Positions 8,361 through 16,410 are shown, counted from the stretch's first letter. The stretch is DNA of 24,376 nucleotides from an uncultured Steroidobacteraceae bacterium (GCA_955652795.1 CATPBQ010000102.1:1-24376); one strand, 5' to 3'. Notes: a model not told the origin generated them from the letters alone. Made by a program: numbers and translations.

Positions 8361-8385
8361 CCTTAAGTCCCAGGCGGCGGTTAAT

Positions 8386-10944
8386 ATGAATCCCCAAACG
8401 AAAGGGGATCACACGCCGCGGGACATGCGTATCTCGCGGCGGGCGTATACGTACGTGACTGCCGCCAGCTTCAAGTTCAAATATTCAGGGGCCGCCTTCC
8501 TGGTGGTGGTGCTCGCCGCGGCTGCGGTGGGTACCGTGCTGCTCGTGCGGGACCAGGCCGACACGCGCACTCTGAGCGCACTCGCCGAGCGTGCCGCGCG
8601 CGAGCGCGTCGATCCCGAGCTGCAGGCCCGGGCGCAGAGCATCGCCGCGCACGTGGCGGATTCAATCGCCGGAGCCGTGCGCGCCGGGGACAGCAGCGGT
8701 GTGGTGCACAGGCTGCAGCCCTTCATCGACGATGCCACGGTGGCCGCCATCAGCGTGACGGCCCGCTCGGGAGCGCGGATTTTCGACTGGCGGCGCAGCG
8801 CCGGCGCGACCCCTGGTGCGCTCAGCGCCCGGGTCACCGATCCGGTGCGCACCTTCGTGGAGCACATCCCCGGCGCCGCGACGCCCGAGACGCTCGCCTC
8901 CGTCACCGTGGTGCTCGAGCAGGCCGCGCCGGTGCCCGAGGTGACCTTAAGCGGACGGCTGGAAGCGGAGAGCGCTGAACGCAATCGGCTCACGTGGCTC
9001 CTGGGCCTTGCGCTCGCCGCGGCGGGCGGGCTCGCCGGCGCCGCCCTGGCCTGGCGCCTCACCCGGCAGCTGCAGCGGCCGGTCGACTCGCTCATCAAGA
9101 GCGCCGATCGTATCGGCCAGGGCGATTACACCCGCCCGGTCGAGGTGCGCCGGCATGAGGCGCTCGCGGACCTGCAGCAGGCGCTCGAGCGCATGCGCGG
9201 GCGGTTGCGCCTGTCCACCATCAACAAGAATTACCTGCACAGCGTGCTCAACAGCATGACCGATGCGGTGTTCGTCACCTCCCCGGACGGGGTCATCAAG
9301 ATGGCAAACTCGGCGGCCTGCAAGCTGCTCAGTTTCGCCGAAGAGGAACTCCTCGGCCGCAGCATCATTGCGGTGCTCGAGGAGCGTGAGCGCGCCGGCT
9401 TCGATCTGCTGCAGGCGGCGCAGGAGACGCGCGAGACGGTGGTGCGCACGCGCAGCGGTCAGACGATCCCGGTGTCGTTCACCGGCTCGCGCATCGACAG
9501 CGACGACCCGCAGTTCCAGGGCAACATCTTCGTGGCGCGCAACATCACCGACCGCAAGCGCGCCGAACGCCGCATACGCTATCTGGCGCGCTACGACGCG
9601 CTCACCAAGATCCCGAACCGCATGCAGTTCCACCATCTGCTGCAGCAGACCATCGCGCGTGCGCTGCGCAGCGGCCAGGTGGTGGCGGTGCTGTACCTGG
9701 ACATGGACCGCTTCAAGGAAGTCAACGACACTTTCGGCCACGGCGCCGGCGATCGCACGCTGGAAGTGCTGGCCGAGCGCCTGACGCGCTCGCTGCCGAA
9801 GGAGACCGTGGTGGGACGGCTCGCCGGGGACGAGTTCGCGCTGTTCGTGGATGGCCTGCCGTCCGATGCCGACAACCGCGGACCGATTGCGCAGCTGGCA
9901 CGCTCGCTCCTGACCGAGGTGTGCCGCCCGTTCCAGCTTAACCAGAACGAGGTGTTCCTCACCGCGAGCGTCGGCATCGCCTTCTGCCCGCGCGATGCGG
10001 AGAACGTCATCGACCTGATCCGCAACGCGGATGCGGCCATGTACTACTCCAAGCAGAACGGCGGCAACACCTTCGCCTTCTACTCCCCGGAGATGAACGC
10101 CGCCGCGGTCGAGCGGCTGATGTTGAAGAGCAAACTGCGGCGGGCGCTGGAACGCGACGAGCTGGAGATCCGCTACCAGCCCAAGGTAGACCTGCGCAAC
10201 GGCCACATCATCGGCGCCGAGGCGCTGTTGCGCTGGCGCCTGCCCGGGCACGGCGACATTCCGCCCTCGCATTTCATTCCGCTGGCCGAGGAAACCAACC
10301 TCATACTGGATATCGGCGAGTGGGTGCTGAACCGCGTGTGCCTCGATTACCGCCAGATGCAGAGCAAGGGCGGCGACCCGGGACGCATCTCACTTAACCT
10401 GTCGCTCAAGCAGCTGCGCCAGGCGAGTTTCATCCTGCGCTGCCGCTCGGTATTCCGCCGCCACCAGGTGTCCCCGACCGCGTTCGAGCTGGAGATCACC
10501 GAAACCACCCTGATGGCGGATCCGCAGCGCACCGTGCGGCTGCTCGATGAGCTGTACGCGATGGGCCTGCACCTGTCGATCGATGACTTCGGCACCGGCT
10601 ACTCCTCGCTGTCGGCGCTGCAGCAGTTTCCCATCGGCACCCTGAAAATCGACCAGTCCTTCGTGCGCGACGCGACCGACGATGCCGGTGATGCGACCAT
10701 CGTGCGCACCATCATCGAGATGGGACGCAGCCTCGGCATGGAAGTGATTGCCGAGGGTGTCGAGTCGCAGCGGCAGCTGGAATTCCTGCGCAGCAACGCC
10801 TGCCACTACGGGCAGGGGCGGCTGTTCGGCGAGCCGTGCACCGCGGAGGACCTGCTGGCACTGCTCGCGCGCCAGGCCGCAGGCGGCGCACCCTTCGCAC
10901 ACCTGCTGCACCGGGCCGACGGGGCGGCTTCCCGCTCGGCCTGA
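8386..10944 (+). CDS. membrane HAMP-PAS-GGDEF-EAL cyclic-di-GMP protein
   Basis: 852 residues. Order of parts: membrane helix about 34-54, periplasmic region about 55-200, second helix about 202-222, HAMP 223-275, PAS 283-390, GGDEF 400-567, EAL 575-830. The cyclase signature reads AGDEF (480-484) in place of GGDEF, with the metal-binding LYLDMDRFKEVND intact, and no RxxD inhibitory site five residues ahead. The EAL half looks catalytically complete: EALLRW (Glu612), NLS (Asn671), EITET, DDFGTGYSSL (Asp733/Asp734), KID (Lys754) and AEGVES (Glu790). It probably degrades c-di-GMP to pGpG in response to a periplasmic or PAS-sensed signal; cyclase activity is uncertain. GGCGG lies upstream of ATG 8386. 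It sits between the HD protein and a PLD-like gene, probably in one transcript. Confidence 0.93.
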   Translation: MNPQTKGDHTPRDMRISRRAYTYVTAASFKFKYSGAAFLVVVLAAAAVGTVLLVRDQADTRTLSALAERAARERVDPELQARAQSIAAHVADSIAGAVRAGDSSGVVHRLQPFIDDATVAAISVTARSGARIFDWRRSAGATPGALSARVTDPVRTFVEHIPGAATPETLASVTVVLEQAAPVPEVTLSGRLEAESAERNRLTWLLGLALAAAGGLAGAALAWRLTRQLQRPVDSLIKSADRIGQGDYTRPVEVRRHEALADLQQALERMRGRLRLSTINKNYLHSVLNSMTDAVFVTSPDGVIKMANSAACKLLSFAEEELLGRSIIAVLEERERAGFDLLQAAQETRETVVRTRSGQTIPVSFTGSRIDSDDPQFQGNIFVARNITDRKRAERRIRYLARYDALTKIPNRMQFHHLLQQTIARALRSGQVVAVLYLDMDRFKEVNDTFGHGAGDRTLEVLAERLTRSLPKETVVGRLAGDEFALFVDGLPSDADNRGPIAQLARSLLTEVCRPFQLNQNEVFLTASVGIAFCPRDAENVIDLIRNADAAMYYSKQNGGNTFAFYSPEMNAAAVERLMLKSKLRRALERDELEIRYQPKVDLRNGHIIGAEALLRWRLPGHGDIPPSHFIPLAEETNLILDIGEWVLNRVCLDYRQMQSKGGDPGRISLNLSLKQLRQASFILRCRSVFRRHQVSPTAFELEITETTLMADPQRTVRLLDELYAMGLHLSIDDFGTGYSSLSALQQFPIGTLKIDQSFVRDATDDAGDATIVRTIIEMGRSLGMEVIAEGVESQRQLEFLRSNACHYGQGRLFGEPCTAEDLLALLARQAAGGAPFAHLLHRADGAASRSA

Positions 10945-10985
10945 AGGCGGTTTGCGGCCACGGTCGCCCCGGCAGAGCGTGTGTC

Positions 10986-12446
10986 GTGAGAATTCGCCGC
11001 GGCCGGCTCCTCACCCTGTGCGTGGTTGCGGCCTGGCTCACAACCGCCTGGTGGCAGGCGCACAAGCCCCTGCCTGCCGGCACGCATATCGCCTCCGCCG
11101 TGTGCGCCGTGCCGGCGGACGAGGTGAGCTTCATCGCCGACATCACCGCCGCGGATGCCTGGGGGCGCGCGGTCGTGAGCCACGGGATCTTCGACCAGGT
11201 TCTGGAGGTGGTGCGCCACGCACGCCGCTTCATCGTGCTCGATTACTCGCTGTTTGCAGGCACAGCGGCTGCAAGCGCTCCACAGCGGCGCATCGCCGCA
11301 GAGCTCGGCGATGCGCTGCTCGCGCGGCGGCGCGCGCTGCCTGAGCTGAAAGTGCTGTTCATCACCGATCCGGTGAACGAGGGCTACGGGGCCGCGCCCT
11401 CGGCGGAGCTGCAGCTGCTGCGCGACGGCGGTGTCGAGGTCGTGCTGACGGATCTGGATGCGCTGCGCGATTCCAACCTGCTGTACTCGAGCCTGTGGCG
11501 GCTGGCGCTGCGCTGGTGGGATACGCCGGCGAGGCCCCTGGGGGTCGAGACGCGGCGCCTCAACTTCAAGGCCGACCACCGCAAGGTGCTGATAGCAGAC
11601 GACGGCCGGGGCGGACTGGCGGCGGTGGTGGCTTCGGCAAACCCGGACGACGGCGAGAGCGCCTGGTCGAACGCGGCCGCGCGCGTCAGCGGCGCGGCAC
11701 TCGCCTCGCTCCTGGCGAGCGAGCTGGCGGTAGCGCGTTTCTCAGGCTGGCGCGGACGCGGCGACGCCTATTCGCCCGCGCCGGCTTCAGTCCCGGGGCC
11801 GGCGCCGGACTGCGCTGCCGATTCCGCGGGGGGCCTGGCGGCGGGCAGCAGCGCCCGCGTGCAGGTGCTCACCGAGGGCGCAATCCGCGCCGCGCTCCTC
11901 GAGCGGATGGCTGCCGCGGGGCGGGGCGACTCGATCGATGTGGCGATGTTCCATCTCGCCGACAGCGGCGTAGCCGAGGCGCTGCTGGCGGCCGCCAGGC
12001 GCGCCGTCAGCGTGCGCCTCATTCTCGATCCGAACGAGGACGCGACCACCGGCAGCTCCGGCATTCCAAATCAGCCGGTGGCGAGTGAACTCGTGGCGCG
12101 CGGCGGCGGGACGATACACGTGCGCTGGTATCGCACGCATGGCGAGCGTTTTCATGACGCCATGGTGATGATCTACGGGCCGCAGCGGCTGTGGCTGACG
12201 CTCGGTTCGGCCAACCTCACGCGGCGAGCTTTGAACGACTACAACCTCGAGGCGAACGTCGCCATCGAGGTGGCGCGCAGCGCGCCGCTGGCGCAGCAGA
12301 CGCTCGGTTATTTCGACACGCTGTGGAGCAACCGAGCGGCGCTCGGCATCGAGTACACCGCCGATTTCGCCGTATTCGCGAATCCGGCGCAGTCGGACTA
12401 CTGGCTCTGCCGGCTGATGGAGGGCGTGGGCCTGTCCTCGTTCTGA
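10986..12446 (+). CDS. phospholipase D-like protein with a degenerate second HKD motif
   Basis: 486 residues. It begins with a basic N-terminus and a hydrophobic helix (LLTLCVVAAWLTTAWW), so it is anchored in or exported across the inner membrane. The PLD/cardiolipin-synthase superfamily uses two H-x-K-x4-D motifs per active site. The first is intact: His198, Lys200 and Asp205 in DHRKVLIAD, followed by ASANPDD. The second reads FHDAMVMIYG: His390 is kept, but the lysine is Ala392 and the aspartate is Tyr397, while the following GSANLTRRALNDYNLEANV is typical of the fold. Activity is therefore doubtful. I chose GTG at 10986, 41 bases after the upstream stop; the open frame extends back to 10836, but that would overlap the upstream gene by 109 bases with a low-quality Arg/Gly-rich N-terminus. 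Its 3' end overlaps the convergent lipoprotein gene by 49 bases. Confidence 0.85.
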   Translation: MRIRRGRLLTLCVVAAWLTTAWWQAHKPLPAGTHIASAVCAVPADEVSFIADITAADAWGRAVVSHGIFDQVLEVVRHARRFIVLDYSLFAGTAAASAPQRRIAAELGDALLARRRALPELKVLFITDPVNEGYGAAPSAELQLLRDGGVEVVLTDLDALRDSNLLYSSLWRLALRWWDTPARPLGVETRRLNFKADHRKVLIADDGRGGLAAVVASANPDDGESAWSNAAARVSGAALASLLASELAVARFSGWRGRGDAYSPAPASVPGPAPDCAADSAGGLAAGSSARVQVLTEGAIRAALLERMAAAGRGDSIDVAMFHLADSGVAEALLAAARRAVSVRLILDPNEDATTGSSGIPNQPVASELVARGGGTIHVRWYRTHGERFHDAMVMIYGPQRLWLTLGSANLTRRALNDYNLEANVAIEVARSAPLAQQTLGYFDTLWSNRAALGIEYTADFAVFANPAQSDYWLCRLMEGVGLSSF

Positions 12447-13096
12447 GCAGCACGCTCGGCAGCGGCACGCACCGCCTGCGCGGCCTGCTGCGACACCGCG
12501 CCCAGGGCGGCGCCCGTGGCCTGCTCGAAGGCGGAGACCACGTCGCTCAGGCGGTTGGCGGTGGCAAGCGCGGCGCCGGAAACCACGAACGTCGCCACCA
12601 CATCGCGCCCTGCGCGCGTGCCGACGATGCAGTCGAGCGTCACGTGCACCTCGGGAACTGCACCCCCGGCGGTGTAGTCGGCCTCGAAGCGGCGCACCGC
12701 GATCTGCAGCAGGTAGTCGGACGGGAACGGGCTGGCGGAATCCTCCACCGACGTCCACGCGCCCGAGGCGCGCAGCGTTTCGACCGCGAGCGCCTCGAGC
12801 ACGTCCGCAACCGGACCCGGCCAGCGGCTGCCGGCGTAGAAGTTCATCCGGTGATCCGCCTGCACCAGCATGATGTGCGGGGAGTCGAGCCCGGGGGCCG
12901 CCAGCGGATGACCGACCCGCAGGGAGGCCGCCACGGCCGCGGTGGCCGGCGCGCCGTTGCCAGCCGCGGCGGCCGGCGCGCGCAGGTAGTACGTCTGCTC
13001 GGGGTGCGCGGTGCTGTGGAACAGCCCGGAGCAGCCGCCGGTCAGGATCGTGCACAGCAGCGGCACGGCGCGCATCGCCACTAGCGCAATTCTCAT
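12398..13096 (-). CDS. PqiC/DUF330-like ABC transport auxiliary lipoprotein
   Basis: 232 residues. The N-terminus MRIALVAMRAVPLLCTILTGG ends in a lipobox (LTGGC, Cys22), so it should be an outer- or inner-membrane-anchored periplasmic lipoprotein. The mature start HPEQTYYLRAPA and the body HIMLVQADHRMNFYAGSRWPGPVADVLEA match the ABC_trans_aux (PqiC) family, which partners MCE-type lipid transporters. It is the last gene of the MCE operon and its ATG overlaps the MlaD-like stop as ATGA. The C-terminus is a long Ala-rich helix (AAQAVRAAAERAAQ), then a polar tail that lies opposite the PLD gene's 3' end. It takes the place that MlaC holds in the E. coli mla operon. Confidence 0.85.
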   Translation of the reverse strand: MRIALVAMRAVPLLCTILTGGCSGLFHSTAHPEQTYYLRAPAAAAGNGAPATAAVAASLRVGHPLAAPGLDSPHIMLVQADHRMNFYAGSRWPGPVADVLEALAVETLRASGAWTSVEDSASPFPSDYLLQIAVRRFEADYTAGGAVPEVHVTLDCIVGTRAGRDVVATFVVSGAALATANRLSDVVSAFEQATGAALGAVSQQAAQAVRAAAERAAQNEDRPTPSISRQSQ

Positions 13097-14028
13097 CGTG
13101 GGATCTCCACCCCGCGCTCCTGCGGCTGATAGATGAGCTGGGCGGGATTCTCCCGCAGGCTGTTCGAGAGCGCGCGAATGTCCTCGGCCGCCTCCCGGCC
13201 CTCACGCGCAAACCGCTCGAGCTCCGGCAGCCCGTCGCGCGTGAACGAACGCACGTCCGCGCGGTTGTCGGCGATCACTGTGTCGAGCTGCTCGCTGGCG
13301 CTCGCCAGGTGGTCCGCAATGCTGTGCATGCGCTGCGCGGCCGCCCGCACGTCCGGCCCGGCCGTATCGATCAACGCATGGGTGCTGCGCGCGGAGGCGG
13401 CCAGCTCGGCGCTGGCGCCGCGCAGCTCCGCGACCAGGGCATTGAGGTCGCGCATGGTCTGCGGCAGCTTGCTGCTGGCCTCATCGAGGCTGCCCAGCGT
13501 GCTGGAAACCGCGTGCAGATTGGTGTCGTTCAGCAACAGGTCGGCCCGCTGCACCACATCACCGGCCGCTGCCACCAGCTCCGGGAGACTCGCGAGGAAC
13601 ACATCAAAGCGCGACGGCCCCGAACGGATCACGGGGAACTTCAGGCCCGCCACCGCCGGCGCCAGGAGCTTGTCGCTGCGAGCCTCGAACAGGTCGATGT
13701 ACAGCAGCCCCGTGACTCCCTGCAGCTGCAGCTGCGCGACGGTGTGCGCCGATATCGGCGTGGTCGCATCGATGTCGACGATCACCTCGACGCGGCTGGC
13801 ATCGCGCGGGTCGATGTGCATGTCGACCACGCGGCCGACACCGACACCGAGGTAACGCACCGCCGCGCCCCGCTCGAGGCCGCTGACGCTGCCGCTGAAG
13901 TAGATCTCGTAGCGGTTGTAGTTGCGGTGCTCGCGGGCGTCGGAATACCAGTAGACGAACAGCGCTCCCAGCAGCGCCACCAGCAGCACGAAGGCACCGA
14001 CCGCGGCGTAGTTCGCTTCACGTTCCAT
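13093..14028 (-). CDS. MCE-domain (MlaD/PqiB-type) lipid transport protein
   Basis: 311 residues. One N-terminal membrane helix (about 8-29, GAFVLLVALLGALFVYWYS) is followed by a single MCE domain (about 38-115: NRYEIYFSGSVSGLERGAAV, then YLGVGVGRV). Residues 150-290 form a long helical region rich in Ala, Leu and Ser that would make the periplasmic needle or coiled-coil bundle. MCE hexamers form a channel for phospholipid between the ABC permease and periplasmic partners. The start ATG at 14028 has GGGAG 6 bases upstream and overlaps the ATPase gene by 11 bases. It overlaps the lipoprotein gene by 4 bases. The single MCE domain with a long helical tail resembles Mycobacterium/Rhodobacter-type MCE subunits more than the shorter E. 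coli MlaD. Confidence 0.9.
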   Translation of the reverse strand: MEREANYAAVGAFVLLVALLGALFVYWYSDAREHRNYNRYEIYFSGSVSGLERGAAVRYLGVGVGRVVDMHIDPRDASRVEVIVDIDATTPISAHTVAQLQLQGVTGLLYIDLFEARSDKLLAPAVAGLKFPVIRSGPSRFDVFLASLPELVAAAGDVVQRADLLLNDTNLHAVSSTLGSLDEASSKLPQTMRDLNALVAELRGASAELAASARSTHALIDTAGPDVRAAAQRMHSIADHLASASEQLDTVIADNRADVRSFTRDGLPELERFAREGREAAEDIRALSNSLRENPAQLIYQPQERGVEIPR

Positions 14029-14785
14029 GCGCGGCTCCCAGGCGCGCGCGCGCGCGCGCGCCGTGGAAGTAGGCCCTGATCCACGGGTGTGGATGGTCGA
14101 CGATGCCTTCCAGGGTGTCGGATTCCATGCGCCGGTCCACGATCACCCCGACACGATTGCAGGTACGGAAGATGGTGTCCAGATCATGGGTAATCATGAC
14201 AATGGTGAGCCGCAGCTGTTTCTGCAGGTATAGCACCAACTCGTCGAACTCGGCCGCGCTCACCGGATCGAGCCCGGAGGTGGGCTCATCGAGAAACAGC
14301 AGGCTTGGATCGAGCGCCAGCGCGCGGGCGAGCGCGGCCCGCTTCACCATGCCGCCGGAGAGCTCGGCGGGGTACTTTTGGGCCGCGTCGGCGGGCAGCC
14401 CGACGAGGCGGATCCTCAGCAGCGCCAGCTCCTCGAGGGCTGTCGGGCCGAGCTCGAGGTGCTCGATCATGGGCAGCTGCACGTTCTGCAGCACGGTCAG
14501 TGCCGAGTACAGGGCGCCCTGCTGGAAAGTGACCCCGTAGTGCGCCTTGACGGAGCGCAGCTGCGCGTCGCTCATTTGCGTGATGTCGCTGCCGGCGATG
14601 CGCACCACCCCGGCGAGCGGGCGCTGCAGGCCGAGGATGGTCCGCAGCAGCACCGACTTGCCGGCGCCGGAACCGCCGACGATGCCAAACACCTCGTCCT
14701 CGCGCACTTCCATGTCGAGCCCGTCGTGGACCACCTGGGTGCCGAAGCGGTTCACCAGCCCCTGCACCTGCAGCACCGGATACAT
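14018..14785 (-). CDS. MCE/Mla-type ABC transporter ATPase
   Basis: 255 residues. It is the cytoplasmic ATPase (MlaF-like) that powers phospholipid movement through the MlaE-type permease. Walker A GGSGAGKS is at 37-44, Q-loop FQQGALYSALTV at 87-98, signature LSGGM at 142-146, Walker B LLFLDEPTSGLDP at 162-174 and switch His200. FQQGALYSALTV is typical of MlaF. I chose ATG at 14785 because it overlaps the permease stop as TGATG and MYPVLQVQGL starts exactly at the first strand; the frame remains open far upstream only through GC bias. The C-terminus has an ARARAR run (residues 243-248) encoded by a (GC)10 repeat. It overlaps the next gene by 11 bases. Confidence 0.93.
   Translation of the reverse strand: MYPVLQVQGLVNRFGTQVVHDGLDMEVREDEVFGIVGGSGAGKSVLLRTILGLQRPLAGVVRIAGSDITQMSDAQLRSVKAHYGVTFQQGALYSALTVLQNVQLPMIEHLELGPTALEELALLRIRLVGLPADAAQKYPAELSGGMVKRAALARALALDPSLLFLDEPTSGLDPVSAAEFDELVLYLQKQLRLTIVMITHDLDTIFRTCNRVGVIVDRRMESDTLEGIVDHPHPWIRAYFHGARARARLGAAHGT
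14042..14061. repeat. (GC)10 dinucleotide tract in the mlaF-like 3' end
   Basis: Twenty uninterrupted bases of alternating GC, inside a 22-base perfect palindrome (14041-14062). It codes for the Ala-Arg run near the ATPase C-terminus and lies 13 bases upstream of the MCE-protein ATG, just before its Shine-Dalgarno. Such tracts can slip during replication and can adopt Z-DNA. Confidence 0.9.
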
Positions 14786-15906
14786 CAGACGTCCATCTCC
14801 ATGAACAGCACCGCGAACAGGGCGTCTGCGAGTATCACAAAGAAGATAGCCTGCACCACCGCGACCGTGACCAGGCGGCCGAGTTCGCGCGCCGAGCCGC
14901 GCACCTGCATGCCGCGATAACAACCAGCCAGGGCGATGAGCAGTGCGAACACCGGCGCCTTGATCACGCCGACCCAGAAGGTACTGGGCGAGATCGCCTC
15001 GATGACGCGGTTCGCGTACTGACTGAGAGGCATGTCGAGCAGGTAGCGGCACAAGAGTGCGCCGCCGGTGAGTCCGATGAGATCGGCGATGACGGTGAGC
15101 AGCGGCAGCGCGATCGTAAGTCCCAGCACCCGTGGCAGCACCAGCAGTTCGAACGGATCGACGCCGGTCGCGGTCAGCGCATCGACCTCCTCGTTGAGCT
15201 GCATGGAGCCGAGCTCGGCCGCAAACGCGCTGCCGGAGCGGCCGGCGACGATGATGGAAGTCAGCAGCACTCCCAGCTCCCGCAGCACCCCGATGGTGAC
15301 CAGATCGACCACATAGATCTCCGCGCCGAGCCCGCGCAGCTGTCGCGCGCTCATGTAGGCGATGATCACGCTGATGAGGAACGCGATCAGTGCCACGATG
15401 GGCATGGCGGTCATACCCGTGTCATACACGTGGCGGGCGATCGCAATCGGCCGCAGGCGCCGTGGGCGCGCCAGGCTCGACAGTAAGGTCGCGCTCGCGC
15501 GGCCGATGAAGGCGAGTCCCTGCATCAGGTCCCGGCCGGCACGCACCGCGGGGCGGCCGATCGCGGCGAGCGCCCGCTCGGCATCAGGGGCCGCCTCTGC
15601 CGGCGGCACGCCCGTCGTGCTGACCTCCTTGAGGGTCTCCTCGAGCAGGCGCAGCTGATCCGGTGGCGTGGCCCGGAACGTCACCGCGGCACCGGCCGCG
15701 CGCGCGCGGCTCACGAACTCGCGCAGTGCCCAGGCGCCCGACAGATCGAGCGCCGTGAGTTGCCGCGTCGCAATCGACACTTGCCGCGCCGCCGCAACAT
15801 CGACCGCGGCCAGAGCGCTCTCGATGGCGGTGAACCGCTGCGCGACCCACTCGCCCGTCAGCTCGAGCTCCAGGCCCTGGTCGGTGCGCCGAACCTCGAC
15901 GCTCAT
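14785..15906 (-). CDS. STAS-MlaE fusion, MCE-type ABC transporter permease
   Basis: 373 residues. Residues 1 to about 100 form a STAS-like domain (LTGEWVAQRFTAIESAL, then LTALDLSGAWALREFVS), the counterpart of the separate MlaB subunit. From about residue 120 the MlaE permease domain follows, with roughly five membrane helices and the conserved family segments IIVAGRSGSAFAAELGSM and NEEVDALTATGVDPFELLVLPR. The fusion makes a one-polypeptide MlaE/MlaB. ATG at 15906 has no purine-rich Shine-Dalgarno (the upstream bases are pyrimidine-rich on the coding strand) and sits 21 bases after the dps stop. It heads the operon permease, ATPase, MCE protein, PqiC-like lipoprotein. Direction of transport (inward or outward) cannot be told. 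Confidence 0.92.
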   Translation of the reverse strand: MSVEVRRTDQGLELELTGEWVAQRFTAIESALAAVDVAAARQVSIATRQLTALDLSGAWALREFVSRARAAGAAVTFRATPPDQLRLLEETLKEVSTTGVPPAEAAPDAERALAAIGRPAVRAGRDLMQGLAFIGRASATLLSSLARPRRLRPIAIARHVYDTGMTAMPIVALIAFLISVIIAYMSARQLRGLGAEIYVVDLVTIGVLRELGVLLTSIIVAGRSGSAFAAELGSMQLNEEVDALTATGVDPFELLVLPRVLGLTIALPLLTVIADLIGLTGGALLCRYLLDMPLSQYANRVIEAISPSTFWVGVIKAPVFALLIALAGCYRGMQVRGSARELGRLVTVAVVQAIFFVILADALFAVLFMEMDV

Positions 15907-15927
15907 GATGGGAGCGGGCGCGACGGA

Positions 15928-16410
15928 TCAGCGTTTGGCGTGCAGATGCGCCTCGAGGAACCACAGATACTGGTCGTTGTCGCGCGAGATGCCGGTGAAC
16001 AGATCGGCGCTGTCGGCATCCCCGAGCCTGGCGGCGGCGTCGATCGCGGCGCGCACCTTGGCCCCGAAGTCGGCGAGTGCGGCCGACAGCGCATCGACAT
16101 GGGCAAGGCCTTCGCTGATGTCCTCGGGGTAGGCACGCAGACTCGTGCCGCGGCTCACCGCGGCGATCGTGCCGTGCGCGGTGCCGCCGAGAGCGGTGAC
16201 GCGCTCGGCCAGCGTGTCGATGTGCTCCTCGACGTTCTCGGCCACCTTGTCGAACAGCTCGTGCAGGGCGATGAAGTTCGGGCCCTTGACGTTCCAGTGT
16301 GCGTGTTTGCTTTGCGCGCCCAGGTCGATGGCATCCGCAAGACGTGCGTTCAGCAGCTCGATCACCTTGGACCGGGTGTTGGCCGGCAGGTCGTTCCGGG
16401 TGTCAAACAT
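15928..16410 (-). CDS. dps: Dps-family DNA-binding ferritin-like protein
   Basis: 160 residues. It forms a dodecameric shell that oxidises iron with hydrogen peroxide and protects DNA in stress. The intersubunit ferroxidase ligands keep E. coli spacing: His38 (AHWNVKGPNF), His50, Asp54 (ALHELFD), Asp65 and Glu69 (HIDTLAER). The N-terminus is short and only mildly basic (MFDTRNDLPANTRSK), so DNA binding may be weak, as in Dps proteins lacking the long lysine-rich tail. I chose ATG at 16410 because AAGGAG lies 6 bases upstream; an in-frame start at 16437 (MRPCIKETS) would include that site. An inverted repeat at 16477-16498 may be a regulator site. The downstream MCE operon starts only 21 bases after its stop. 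Confidence 0.94.
   Translation of the reverse strand: MFDTRNDLPANTRSKVIELLNARLADAIDLGAQSKHAHWNVKGPNFIALHELFDKVAENVEEHIDTLAERVTALGGTAHGTIAAVSRGTSLRAYPEDISEGLAHVDALSAALADFGAKVRAAIDAAARLGDADSADLFTGISRDNDQYLWFLEAHLHAKR

Noticed and set aside
10836..10985. 50-codon N-terminal extension of the PLD-like protein
   Set aside because: Would overlap the GGDEF-EAL gene and gives an Arg/Gly/Pro-rich stretch; GTG 10986 directly precedes the membrane helix.
11787..13211. 474-codon minus-strand frame joining the MCE and lipoprotein genes
   Set aside because: It is a shifted frame of both genes, so it is not a fusion; the proper frames have lipobox and MCE motifs and the usual ATGA overlap.
14786..15052. 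89-codon upstream extension of the MCE ATPase
   Set aside because: Lies inside the permease gene in another frame; the TGATG overlap and domain boundary fix the start at 14785.
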